DNA from: an uncultured Lachnospiraceae bacterium
GTDB taxonomy: Bacteria > Bacillota > Clostridia > Lachnospirales > Anaerotignaceae
Assembly: GCA_944381395.1 (NCBI GenBank)
Contig: CALWKY010000046.1
Coordinates: 1 to 64,000 of the forward strand
Direction of reading: 5' to 3'
DNA length: 64,000 nucleotides
The notes below the pieces were generated by a model that saw nothing but the letters and a program-made list of their open reading frames with translations, searched no databases and had not been told where the DNA came from. The first letter of the stretch is position 1. Every line of letters starts with the position of its first letter. The position numbers were made by a program, and so were the translations under genes. Positions 1-8,075 of this stretch are shown here, piece by piece.

Positions 1-390
1 TATATCATCAATGGAAAAGATTACTCTCTGCCACAAATACATGCCTGGGCAGATTCAAATTTAGACTTATCTGAATGGAATACTTCCTTTCTCGCCCATA
101 ACACACAAATCGCTGAAATAGATCATAGGATCGTAGGATTTGGGGATATCGATCAAACGGGCTATTTAGACCACTTATATGTCCACGCAGATTACCAGCA
201 TAGGGGTATTGCAACCGCACTTTGCAATGAACTGGAACAATCTGTAAATACATCCAAAATCGTTACCCATGCATCCATTACCGCACGGCCTTTTTTCGAA
301 AAGAGGGGATATCAAGCGGTAAAAGAACAACAAGTGGAACGAAATGGTATTTTTCTTACCAACTATGTCATGGAATATCATCGTTTTTAA
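1..390 (+). CDS. GNAT family N-acetyltransferase, C-terminal part (gene starts before the window)
   Basis: The first frame is open from base 1 to a TAA at 388-390 and gives 129 residues with no start in the window, so this is the 3' part of a gene. The segment LDHLYVHADYQHRGIATALCNEL matches the acetyl-CoA binding motif A of GNAT acetyltransferases (here written with the Q-x-x-G-x-A core Q-H-R-G-I-A), and FFEKRGYQ is the usual C-terminal motif B. These enzymes move an acetyl group from acetyl-CoA to an amine; the substrate cannot be told from this fragment. The next gene lies 181 bases downstream and looks separately expressed. Family assignment is firm, exact function unknown. Confidence 0.82.
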   Translation, partial: YIINGKDYSLPQIHAWADSNLDLSEWNTSFLAHNTQIAEIDHRIVGFGDIDQTGYLDHLYVHADYQHRGIATALCNELEQSVNTSKIVTHASITARPFFEKRGYQAVKEQQVERNGIFLTNYVMEYHRF

Positions 391-571
391 AAAAACTTTC
401 CCTAGGTATTATCATAGAAAAATAGCTTTCTGTGCAGAAAAGTGCTCTGCAATTTCCAAAACTTGAAAGGATAACAAAGCATATGTGTAGCGGTATCATT
501 TCTCAGAAGATTGCATGAATCCAAGTAAATAACTAAAACTGTTTCAGATATTCAAATGGGAGGAAGTAAAA

Positions 572-1303
572 ATGAAAGAAAATAAGTATGATAACGAACT
601 GTTTTTCCAAAAATATAGTCAGATGCTGCGTTCCCAAAAAGGTTTGCAAGGCGCCGGTGAATGGTCAGAGCTGCAAAAGATCTTTCCTGATTTTTGCGGA
701 AAAACGGTATTGGATCTAGGTTGTGGTTATGGTTGGCACTGCAAATATGCGGCGGATCATCAAGCTAAATATGTTCTGGGAACAGATATTTCCCAAAAAA
801 TGATTCAAACTGCACAAAGAATCAATTCTGATCCAAAAATCGATTACCAGTGTATTGCTATGGAAGATCTGCATTTCTCTGAAAATACATTTGATGTCAT
901 TCTCAGTTCATTGGCATTTCACTATATAGAAAAGTTTGAACCATTGGTTGCAAATATTTCCCGTTGGATCAAAAAAAATGGAAATTTTGTTTTTTCTGTT
1001 GAACACCCTGTGTTTACTTCCTATGGAACCCAAGACTGGTATTACGATAAAAACGGAACCATTTTGCATTTTCCAGTAGATAACTACTATTATGAAGGTC
1101 GCAGAGAAGCCATATTTTTAGGTGAAAAAGTGATAAAGTATCATAGAACACTAACAACGTATCTGAATACACTGCTGCAAAATGGATTTGAATTGCGACA
1201 TATTATTGAACCGCAACCGCCAGAAGAAATGATGCATCTGGAAGGAATGAAAAATGAAATGCGCCGTCCAATGATGCTGCTTGTATCAGCTGTAAAAAAA
1301 TAA
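572..1303 (+). CDS. Class I SAM-dependent methyltransferase
   Basis: A 243-residue protein preceded by a good ribosome binding site (GGGAGGAAG, then ATG). Residues 47-54 (LDLGCGYG) are motif I of class I methyltransferases, which binds S-adenosylmethionine. An acidic residue (D in GTDIS) follows at the end of the next strand, and AMEDLHF plus FDVILSSLAFHYIE are the usual later motifs of the UbiE/BioC-like group. It should be a soluble cytoplasmic enzyme methylating a small molecule. The substrate is not evident and the neighbours (an acetyltransferase before it, an accessory patch after it) do not identify it. Length is normal for the family. Confidence 0.88.
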   Translation: MKENKYDNELFFQKYSQMLRSQKGLQGAGEWSELQKIFPDFCGKTVLDLGCGYGWHCKYAADHQAKYVLGTDISQKMIQTAQRINSDPKIDYQCIAMEDLHFSENTFDVILSSLAFHYIEKFEPLVANISRWIKKNGNFVFSVEHPVFTSYGTQDWYYDKNGTILHFPVDNYYYEGRREAIFLGEKVIKYHRTLTTYLNTLLQNGFELRHIIEPQPPEEMMHLEGMKNEMRRPMMLLVSAVKK

Positions 1304-1921
1304 TACTCTTATGTTGCGGGACACCTTTGGATGATGCTGGAACGGGCATTCAGTGAATCCTAATACAAATGATGTTATACAAATGGAACATTTGGAAGCA
1401 TAAACCGATTTTTTGTTCCTCCTATGTCAAATAAACATTGCTTTCAAAACAGATATGTGTACATTTCTATAAGTACCTAATGAAATGGAAGGCATTGGCA
1501 GTCAAAAATCGTAAAACAGGAAAAGAGCTAACTGATGAATTAAAATCAGTTAGCTCTCTTTTTATGAATCATGAAAAATGTTGCCAAATCTTTACCACAG
1601 AGGCACTTAACCTCTCAAAACATAGTTATATCAGGATATTTCAGGTTTCTGAAATGATTCGAACTCGCTTCCTCTGAATTGGTTTTCTGCCTTTTTTATA
1701 GTTTTTCATGTATATTTTTCTTGAATTTATATCATATGTCTCTATTATTCCGCAAATCCTGATTATTTGTACTCATTTTGTGCTCACTATGAGTACTCTT
1801 TGCGTACATAGTATAGAACTATGAAATTAATAATTCGGATCTGAATGTAAGCTGGTCTTATTAAATTTTTATTTTGTCCATCTAATATATCAAAGTTTAT
1901 CAAACTGCTAATAACATAAAA
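1304..1921. other. Gene-free stretch with one clear hairpin
   Basis: About 620 bases between the methyltransferase and the flavoredoxin-like gene. I see one strong terminator-like hairpin (listed separately) and a weaker one at about 1769-1796 (GTACTCAT pairing with ATGAGTAC). Short open frames here have no ribosome binding site and no recognisable protein. A short in-frame stretch just after the methyltransferase (about 1340-1403) looks faintly coding and could be a gene remnant, but I cannot name it. Confidence 0.4.
1525..1563 (+). terminator. Intrinsic terminator-like hairpin
   Basis: GAGCTAACTGAT (1525-1536) pairs perfectly with ATCAGTTAGCTC (1545-1556) across an 8-base loop, followed by a T-rich run. 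It lies about 220 bases after the methyltransferase stop and is the nearest likely end for that transcript. Confidence 0.7.
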
Positions 1922-1951
1922 AACAGATAGTTTTTAAGAAACTATCTGTTC
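1922..1951 (-). terminator. Terminator of the flavoredoxin-like gene
   Basis: AACAGATAGTTT and AAACTATCTGTT form a 12-bp stem just past the stop at 1963 on the minus strand. Reading that strand, the stem is followed by a run of T, as in a rho-independent terminator. Confidence 0.75.
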
Positions 1952-1962
1952 TATATCCATAT

Positions 1963-2529
1963 TTACTTTTTTAATTGTAATCCATCCTGAAAAGCTTCTC
2001 CTACTCTTTCAGAAACTTTATAATACCCATGCGTGTATGGATCAAACGCAATAGCATTAACTAATTCAATATCGACGTTATCCCCACTCATAACATTTTC
2101 ATCAGCAGTTACATTTATTACTTTTCCTATTACTCCACAGCCATATTCATCATCTTGATATTCTATAAATTCACATTCGAAACAAATAGGAAATTCGTTA
2201 ATAATTGGTGCATCTACATTTTCTGATTTTGTAGCCGTTAGTCCACTATTTTCAAATTTATTTGGAGTATTATTTCCTGATGCTACTCCAAAATAATCTG
2301 CTTCAACAACATGCTTACTATCTGCTATGCTAACTGTAAATGCTTTTCTTTTCTTTATATTCTGAACAGTCTTATGCGTTTCTGTCAAATTAAGTATCAC
2401 TTGGTTTCTTGACAACATAGTTCCCCATGCAGCATTCATCACATCAATAGTTCCATCTTCATTATAAGTTGCAACCATTAATACTGGCATTGGAAATATT
2501 GCTTCTGTAGTGTTAATATTTTTTCTCAT
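1963..2529 (-). CDS. Flavin reductase-like / flavoredoxin family protein (FMN-binding split barrel)
   Basis: A 188-residue protein starting with a good site (TGGAGG, 7 bases, ATG). The N-terminal half (FPMPVLMVATYNEDGTIDVMNAAWGTM, then LNLTETHKTVQNIKKRKAFTVSIA) matches the flavin reductase-like split-barrel fold that binds FMN, as in flavoredoxins of anaerobes. It is probably a soluble electron-transfer or reductase protein. It lies on the same strand as a broken nitroreductase gene 53 bases upstream and near a divergent HxlR regulator. HxlR-type regulators often control such flavin reductase or nitroreductase genes. Base composition is visibly more AT-rich than guaA nearby. Confidence 0.85.
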   Translation of the reverse strand: MRKNINTTEAIFPMPVLMVATYNEDGTIDVMNAAWGTMLSRNQVILNLTETHKTVQNIKKRKAFTVSIADSKHVVEADYFGVASGNNTPNKFENSGLTATKSENVDAPIINEFPICFECEFIEYQDDEYGCGVIGKVINVTADENVMSGDNVDIELVNAIAFDPYTHGYYKVSERVGEAFQDGLQLKK

Positions 2530-2582
2530 AAAAAATCCTCCATTTTTTATTTCATCATCAATCTATAAAAATTCCAAGATAA

Positions 2583-3101
2583 TTATAACTCTTCTGTAAA
2601 ATCCTCAATATTTCTATATACAAAATGCCAAGGAGCATAAGGTTTACTATTCTCTGACGGATATCCAATAGGCAATAAACACCTTGGTATTATATGCTTA
2701 GGTAAATTAAAGACTTCTGAAACCTCTTTAGAATCAAATAGTCTTACCCACACTGATCCAATGCCAAGTTCCCATGCTTCTAGCATCATATGAGTACATA
2801 CTATACTTGCATCCATTTCACCTGTTGTATAACCCTTTTCCTATGAACTTTTCCATGTTTTTGTTTCATCTGAGCAAATGAGAAAGACAACAGGAGCATT
2901 ATAAATTGCATTTGTTAATGAACGAATTTTAGTAAGTGCCTCTTGACTTTTTAGTATATAAATTTTTTGCGGTTGATAATTAACTGCTGTTGGCGTTAAT
3001 TGTGCAGCCCTTAAGATTCTGTTCATTTTTTCTTCTTCTATTGGTTTATTAGAATAAGAACGAACAGAGTACCTATCTTCAGCAAGTTCTAAAAAGTTCA
3101 T
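2583..3101 (-). pseudogene. Nitroreductase family gene interrupted by one in-frame TAG stop
   Basis: Two open pieces lie in the same frame. The upstream piece (3101 to 2841) starts MNFLELAEDRYSVRSYSNKP, the FMN-binding start of small nitroreductases, and ends ...DETKTWKSS. After a TAG at 2841-2843 the frame continues without a shift as EKGYTTGEMDASIVCTHMMLEAWELGIGSVWV and runs to 2583, giving the expected C-terminal half. Joined, the product is about 172 residues, normal for the family. So a single nonsense change separates two otherwise intact halves. Ribosome binding site for the first half is AGGTACAAT-ATG, weak to moderate. The gene is probably non-functional unless the stop is read through or is a sequencing error. 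Confidence 0.8.
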
Positions 3102-3169
3102 ATTGTACCTCCATGACTATTTTTCAATTTAATAAACTGATAAACAATCATTTTATTTAACAGTGATAC

Positions 3170-3525
3170 TTAGTTGTATTGATGGAATACCTTAGCGATT
3201 ATTTTTCATTCTCCATCAATTTATATGAAACGATAAAAATCTGTAAATGCAATTCTATGCCAATCTTCTAATGTTACTCGAACAACAGCTGTGGTCCCTT
3301 CTATACTTAAAACATCAACTCTTGTTTTTGTATTTGAATCTGCATCAAATTGATCTACACTCCATATAAGTTTTCATAGAACCTGCATTTAATTCTCCAT
3401 TTAAACAACCATACATAATATCGCTTTTTCCTTCTCTGCAACCCTCCACATACTTGTTTGCTACTGTTACTACCTTCTTATAGTCTGATACTTTATTTTT
3501 CCGGTAAAAATCAACCCTCCCTTCA
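3170..3525 (-). pseudogene. Decayed NTF2-like / lumazine-binding-fold gene remnant
   Basis: Translating the minus strand without requiring a start gives DYKKVVTVANKYVEGCREGKSDIMYG, then after a frameshift near 3370 VDQFDADSNTKTRVDVLSIEG and AVVRVTLEDWHRIAFTDFYRF, then IDGE, a TGA where Trp is expected, and KIIAKVFHQYN before TAA at 3170-3172. This order (helix with YVEGCR-GK, AVVRV-L--W, TDF, DG-WKII-KVFH) is that of small NTF2-like proteins of the putative lumazine-binding group. There is no start codon, one frameshift and two internal stops, so it is dead. It sits between the broken nitroreductase and the HxlR regulator and was probably part of the same cassette. Confidence 0.65.
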
Positions 3526-3694
3526 TTTTATTTAATTTCATAAAATCATTTAATTGATTTTACCAAATTATAAGCGTTTCATAAATGTTTTATTACTCCA
3601 TTCAATCTATTTTATTCATCGCATCATCTTTACAAATACATTATAATATGTTACATTACTTTTGTGAAGTACTTACCTAAAGGAGAGTGTAAAA

Positions 3695-4042
3695 ATGAAA
3701 GATTGTATAAAACCAAATATGAATTTTGAAGAAACAGGTTTCGCCTATACCATGTCTTTAATTTCAGGAAAATATAAATTGCCAATTTTGTATTCATTAG
3801 CTTTTTATGGAACATTTAGGTATAATGAGCTAAAAAGATTTTTAGATCCTATTTCTTTTAAAACCTTAACATCTAATTTAAAGGAATTAGAAGAATATAA
3901 ATTAATCATAAGAAAAGAATATCAAGAAATTCCACCTAAAGTTGAATATTTTTTATCTGATAAAGGAAAATCTTTAATGCCAATTTTAGATCAATTATGT
4001 GTTTGGGGAGAAAAAAATAAACAAGAATCATTAAAAAAGTAG
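3695..4042 (+). CDS. HxlR family transcriptional regulator
   Basis: A 115-residue protein with a strong start (AAAGGAGAG, 9 bases, ATG). It shows the winged-helix pattern of the HxlR (DUF24) family: SLISGKYKLPILYSL (normally GGKWK-ILxxL), FRYNELKRFLDPISFKTLTSNLKELEEYKLIIRKEYQEIPPKVEYFLSDKGKSLMPIL. These are DNA-binding regulators, some of which sense electrophiles or redox change through a cysteine near the N-terminus; here the one N-terminal cysteine is Cys4, not in the usual position. It is transcribed away from the broken nitroreductase/NTF2-like genes and the flavoredoxin-like gene, its likely former targets. Confidence 0.87.
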   Translation: MKDCIKPNMNFEETGFAYTMSLISGKYKLPILYSLAFYGTFRYNELKRFLDPISFKTLTSNLKELEEYKLIIRKEYQEIPPKVEYFLSDKGKSLMPILDQLCVWGEKNKQESLKK

Positions 4043-4077
4043 TGTTATAAAGTGTATCACTTGGGAGCATCAAACAC

Positions 4078-4108
4078 AAAAAAAGCTCGATTAAATCGAG
4101 CTTTTTTT
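4078..4108. terminator. Bidirectional terminator between HxlR gene and guaA
   Basis: AAAAAAAGCTCGA pairs with TCGAGCTTTTTTT across a 5-base loop. The A and T runs flank the stem on both sides, so it can end the HxlR transcript (+) and guaA (-). Confidence 0.85.
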
Positions 4109-4128
4109 GTGCTTGGTATATTAATATA

Positions 4129-5673
4129 TTATTCAAACTCAATAGTTGCCGGAGGTTTACCGGTGCAATCGTACATCACGCGGTTAACACCCTTTACCTC
4201 ATTGACAATACGGTTGGTTACCTTTGCAAGGACTTCCCAAGGAATCTGTGCTGCATCAGCAGTCATAAAGTCGGATGTATTGACTGCACGCAGGGCAATT
4301 GCATAATCATAAGTTCTAAAGTCGCCCATAACACCTACAGAACGCATGTTGGTCAGAGCCGCAAAGTACTGTCCCAAATTCTTGTCAATGCCAGCCTTTT
4401 TAATTTCTTCCCGGTAAATTGCATCGGCTTCCTGTACAATTTTAACCTTTTCTTCTGTTACTTCACCAATAATACGAATGCCTAGACCAGGGCCCGGGAA
4501 AGGCTGTCTATAAACCAAATATTCAGGAATACCCAGTTCCAGACCTACTTTTCTGACTTCATCCTTAAAGAGCATCCGCAAAGGCTCGATGATTTCCTTA
4601 AAGTCAACTACATCCGGCAAACCGCCTACGTTGTGATGAGACTTAATCACAGCAGATTCGCCCAAACCAGACTCAATGACATCAGGATAAATGGTCCCCT
4701 GTACCAAAAAATCTACTGCGCCAATCTTCTTCGCTTCTTCTTCAAATACGCGAATGAATTCTGCACCAATAATTTTTCTCTTATCTTCCGGTTCTGTTAC
4801 ACCCTTCAGCTTATCATAATATCTCTGCTGTGCATTCACACGAATAAAGTTCAATTCGTAGGGACCATCAGGACCAAATACTGCTTCTACTTCATCGCCT
4901 TCATTTTTCCGCAGCAGACCATGGTCTACAAATACACAAGTAAGCTGTTTACCAATTGCCTTAGAAAGCAAAACAGCTGCTACAGAAGAATCCACGCCGC
5001 CAGAAAGCGCACACAGCACTTTGCCATTGCCAATTTTTTCTCTCAGCTGTGCAACCGTTGTTTCCACAAAAGAAGACATCTGCCAGTCTCCAGTGCATCC
5101 GCATACATCATAAACAAAGTTGCGCAGCATCTTCATACCTTCTACGCTGTGCATAACTTCCGGATGGAACTGGGTTGCATATAACTTTCTTTCCGGGCAG
5201 CTCATAGCAGCGACAGGGCAAACAGGAGTGCTTGCAGTTACTTTGAAACCGTCAGGAGCCTGTGCAATATAGTCCGTGTGGCTCATCCAGCATACAGTTT
5301 TTTCATTTACATTAGAAAACAATACATCACTCTGGTCCACAGTTACTTCTGTATGACCATATTCACTAACGGGTGCAGTTTCTACTTTCCCGCCCTCCAA
5401 AGTATACGCAAACAACTGTGCACCATAGCAAATACCCAAGATCGGGATTCCCATTTCAAAAATTTCTTTACTGATATGGGGAGATGCAGGATCGTATACA
5501 CTATTGGGACCACCGGTGAAAATAATACCCTTCGGTGACATCTCTTTGATTTCTTCCAGAGACATGGTGCAAGGCTTTACTTCACAATACACATTGCATT
5601 CTCTAACCCGTCTGGCAATCAGCTGATTATACTGTCCGCCGAAATCCAGAACCAAAACGGTTTCATGTTTCAT
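4129..5673 (-). CDS. guaA: GMP synthase (glutamine-hydrolysing)
   Basis: A 514-residue enzyme that aminates XMP to GMP with glutamine and ATP in the cytoplasm, the last step of guanine nucleotide synthesis. Residues 1-195 are the class I glutamine amidotransferase with nucleophile Cys82 (GICYGAQ) and His170/Glu172 (QFHPE). Residues 224-230 (SGGVDSS) are the ATP pyrophosphatase loop, followed by the C-terminal dimerisation domain ending ...KPPATIEFE. Full length and intact. The start follows GGAGGGTCATT-ATG. It is a single-gene unit with its own promoter and a shared downstream terminator. A decayed purine permease gene lies upstream in the opposite direction. Confidence 0.97.
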   Translation of the reverse strand: MKHETVLVLDFGGQYNQLIARRVRECNVYCEVKPCTMSLEEIKEMSPKGIIFTGGPNSVYDPASPHISKEIFEMGIPILGICYGAQLFAYTLEGGKVETAPVSEYGHTEVTVDQSDVLFSNVNEKTVCWMSHTDYIAQAPDGFKVTASTPVCPVAAMSCPERKLYATQFHPEVMHSVEGMKMLRNFVYDVCGCTGDWQMSSFVETTVAQLREKIGNGKVLCALSGGVDSSVAAVLLSKAIGKQLTCVFVDHGLLRKNEGDEVEAVFGPDGPYELNFIRVNAQQRYYDKLKGVTEPEDKRKIIGAEFIRVFEEEAKKIGAVDFLVQGTIYPDVIESGLGESAVIKSHHNVGGLPDVVDFKEIIEPLRMLFKDEVRKVGLELGIPEYLVYRQPFPGPGLGIRIIGEVTEEKVKIVQEADAIYREEIKKAGIDKNLGQYFAALTNMRSVGVMGDFRTYDYAIALRAVNTSDFMTADAAQIPWEVLAKVTNRIVNEVKGVNRVMYDCTGKPPATIEFE

Positions 5674-5751
5674 AATGACCCTCCATTTTTCTTATCCTAT
5701 ATGCCTGTACTTTTTCTATCTAAGAAAAATTAGAAATTACTATTGTTTTTT

Positions 5752-5781
5752 ATCATAGCATAAAGGGCATACTTTTGACAA
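5752..5781 (-). promoter_or_regulatory. Promoter of guaA
   Basis: Reading the minus strand, TTGTCA (5781-5776) and TATGAT (5757-5752) are separated by 18 bases, close to the sigma-A consensus, 79 bases before the guaA start. I see no purine riboswitch between promoter and gene. Confidence 0.65.
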
Positions 5782-6138
5782 GTCTTGCCCTGGATTTACA
5801 AAAAAAATGCAATCCTTCTTTTTGGGATCTGATTTCTGCAAAAATCCATTTTCTATTTAACACCGCAGCAAAAAATTTATTGCTTTATTTTCGTTTTTAT
5901 CATCCTTATATTCCCAACAATCTTTCCTATTTTATCCATTGTGCCAAAAATCAAACCGCCCCCTTTAACGGCAAACATTCTCTTTCTATTTGATACCATA
6001 CAATCTGGTTGTTAAGATAGGGGATGGTTTTTTCCTTAACAGATCAATGCGTCAAACAAATCATAAAAAGGAGACAGTTTAAAATACAACCTTTAGTGAA
6101 ACTCTTTTATCTGAAAAAATAATATTAAAGCAAAAATT
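5782..6138. other. AT-rich gap between guaA promoter and the permease remnant
   Basis: About 360 bases with no convincing gene. A hairpin (TGTTAAG near 6009 pairing with CTTAACA near 6037) precedes the permease remnant. I looked for the conserved loops of a purine riboswitch and did not find them. A 33-codon minus-strand open frame near 5880-5980 has no ribosome binding site. Confidence 0.4.
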
Positions 6139-6885
6139 ATGGCTGGTCTGAGTACTTTGATGAGCATGGTTTATATTCTGGTGGTAAACATTTTTAACAC
6201 TTCCAAAATGGGCGCTAATGTACTGTTAAGTGCTGCCTGTATTTCTCCTGTAATCGGTTGTTCCTGCATGGTTTTAGGAAAATTTAGTTTTAGCGGTATT
6301 TCTATCAGGGATTTCGGAGTTATTGTATTTTCCTTTCTGTTTGTAGATCTATTGGATGCCTTAGGTACCTTAATCGGTGTCGCAACAAAAACAAATATGT
6401 TAGATGAAAACAATAAACTGCCTCGTATTCGCAACACACTATTCGCCGATGCCATTGCAACTACAGCCGGTGCTATTTTAGGTACTTCCACCGTTACCAC
6501 TTTCGTAGAAAACGCTTCTGGTGTTACCGTTGGCGGACGCACTGGTCTGACTGCCATCGCAACTGGTTGCTTTTTCTTGCTGGCATTGTTCTTCTCTCCT
6601 ATCATCACCATGATTCCTTCTTTTGCAACTACTCCCGCATTGGTTGTCGTTGGTCTGTTTATGGCAGAGAATGTCACACAGATCAATTTCTCCGATGATA
6701 CGGAAGGATTCCCTGCTTTCATTTGCATCTTGATGATGGTAATTGCATATAGCATTTCCGAAGGTTAAGTATTTGGTGTAATTTCTTATGTACTTTTGAA
6801 GCGGATGAACGGCAAGACGAAAGATTTAAATCCCGTAATCGTGATCATTGCCATTCTCTTTGTGGTCAAATTGATTTTAGGCTAA
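6139..6885 (+). pseudogene. NCS2 family purine permease gene remnant
   Basis: The frame begins MAGLSTLMSMVYILVVN, the first membrane helix of AzgA/PbuG-type adenine/guanine/hypoxanthine permeases, but this normally lies some 20-25 residues into the protein and no start or ribosome site fits upstream. Soon after, the sequence jumps to FVDLLDALGTLIGVATK...LFADAIATTAGAILGTSTVTTFVENASGV, a motif of the second half, so roughly 200 residues are missing. The frame then hits TAA at 6766-6768 within SEG*VFGVISYVLLKRMNGK and continues in frame to the natural-looking end at 6885. N-terminal loss, internal deletion and a nonsense codon make it non-functional. Confidence 0.85.
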
Positions 6886-6890
6886 ATTAT

Positions 6891-7094
6891 AAAAAAGAAC
6901 GTGTGGATAAAGCAATCTTCCCTTAAGAAAACATTATTTTTCTTTCTTTTGATTTCTTAAGGGGAATTGCGATGGCTATCTTCATAAGAAAACAATTCCG
7001 ATAAAAATAAAATTGCGGGAATCTCTTGTGTTGTATGAGATTCCTGCAATATTTGTTTTCTTATGAAGAAGCCCCTAACCACACGTTCTCTTTT
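6891..7094. repeat. Structured intergenic repeat, copy A
   Basis: First of three related elements. Ends are inverted: AAAAAAGAACGTGTGG (6891-6906) against CCACACGTTCTCTTTT (7079-7094). Inside, GCAATCTTCCCTTAAGAAA pairs with TTTCTTAAGGGGAATTGC (to 6970), then TCTTCATAAGAAAAC (about 6979) pairs with GTTTTCTTATGAAGA (about 7055-7069) and encloses a hairpin GCGGGAATCTC / GAGATTCCTGC flanked by T-rich sequence on both strands. It lies between the permease remnant (+) and dapB (-) and can end transcription from both sides. Shared blocks with copies at 11.1 and 53.7 kb show it is a dispersed family. Confidence 0.8.
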
Positions 7095-7098
7095 ATAC

Positions 7099-7902
7099 TT
7101 AAGTCTGTTGTAATACATCCTTCATAGTATAAAAACCCGCTTCTTTTTTCCATAAAAATACAGCTGCATCACAGGCGCCTTCTGCGAAGCAAACCCAATC
7201 ATAAGCATGATGGGAAATTTCCAATCTCTCACCCATTCCACCAAAAATTACCGTATGGCTGCTAGGCCAATTTCCTGCCCGCACAGAATGAAAGGCAATC
7301 GTTCCTGCCTGTCTGGGATTTTCTCCAACCGCTCTGCCAAAAACTGCGCATTCATCCAGCTCTTTGTGTTGTGCGTGCGCAATGGTCTCTCCCATTTCTT
7401 TGGCAGTTCCACTGGGTACATCCCTTTTCTGACGATCATGCATTTCCAATATTTCCACATCCACCTGATCTTTCAGCGCCTTTGCCGCCACAGCCAGAAT
7501 CTCCTGCATTAAATTGACCATTTTGGAAGTGTTCGCAGCAAATAACAAAGGAATCTCTTGGGATGCCTTCTGAAACCGTTTCATTTCTTCTGCGTCAAAA
7601 CCTGTTGTGCCGCAAATCAATGCCTTCTTATGACGCAGCGCGCAATCCAGCACTTGTAAGGAACACTCCTTCGTAGAAAAATCGATTACCATATCGCACT
7701 GGTCGATAACATTTTCCAAATCATCCACTACCGGCACACCCAAAGGATGCCCTACCATTGCTACATCTCCCAGATCCATTCCAATATATTCTCCGCCCTT
7801 CGGCGCCACGCCCGCAATCCATTCAAAACTATCCCGTTTGGCACCAGACTGTACAATTAACCGTCCCATTTTTCCACGTGGTGCTATGATTACCAGTTTC
7901 AT
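7099..7902 (-). CDS. dapB: 4-hydroxy-tetrahydrodipicolinate reductase
   Basis: A 267-residue NAD(P)H-dependent reductase of the lysine/diaminopimelate pathway, reducing the DapA product to tetrahydrodipicolinate; in spore formers this branch also supplies dipicolinate. The nucleotide-binding start is IIAPRGKMGR, the cofactor strand VIDFSTKE, and the substrate motif EMHDRQKRDVPSGTAKEMGE (usual E-H-H-x-x-K-x-D-x-P-S-G-T-A, with the second His replaced by Asp here) is followed by the C-terminal AGNWPSSHTVIFGGMGERLEISHHAYD. It starts after GGGGGAAG and has no operon partner; copy A of the repeat lies just past its stop. dapF is at 37.9-38.8 kb. Confidence 0.93.
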   Translation of the reverse strand: MKLVIIAPRGKMGRLIVQSGAKRDSFEWIAGVAPKGGEYIGMDLGDVAMVGHPLGVPVVDDLENVIDQCDMVIDFSTKECSLQVLDCALRHKKALICGTTGFDAEEMKRFQKASQEIPLLFAANTSKMVNLMQEILAVAAKALKDQVDVEILEMHDRQKRDVPSGTAKEMGETIAHAQHKELDECAVFGRAVGENPRQAGTIAFHSVRAGNWPSSHTVIFGGMGERLEISHHAYDWVCFAEGACDAAVFLWKKEAGFYTMKDVLQQT

Positions 7903-8075
7903 CTATTCTTCCCCCTCATCCATAAAAAATATTGTCTATGATTTCACCATATCCCCTTTTTGCATTCCTGTCAATGTCTGTTTTTTTGACCATTCTTTCT
8001 TTTCTTTACTTTCCAAATAAAAAATGATATACTTACCGCGTTATAAATAAATCATTTACATAAAGAAGGGATATA

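Noticed and set aside
1340-1403. Short coding-like fragment after the methyltransferase
   Set aside because: Too short to identify and lacking start and ribosome site.
1438-1677. 79-codon plus-strand frame
   Set aside because: Starts with TTG without a ribosome site and runs straight through a terminator hairpin.
1640-1680. tRNA T-arm-like GTTCGAATC on the minus strand
   Set aside because: The flanking bases do not form a T-stem, and no acceptor, D or anticodon arms can be built around it.
2841-2843. TAG in the nitroreductase gene as a pyrrolysine or recoded codon
   Set aside because: No pyl genes or recoding signals are seen, and the adjacent gene is clearly decayed, so a nonsense mutation or sequencing error is simpler.
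5880-5980. 33-codon minus-strand frame upstream of guaA
   Set aside because: No good ribosome site and upstream of the guaA promoter; likely chance.
5985-6060. Possible purine riboswitch before the permease remnant
   Set aside because: A hairpin is present, but the conserved loop and junction sequences of purine riboswitches are absent.
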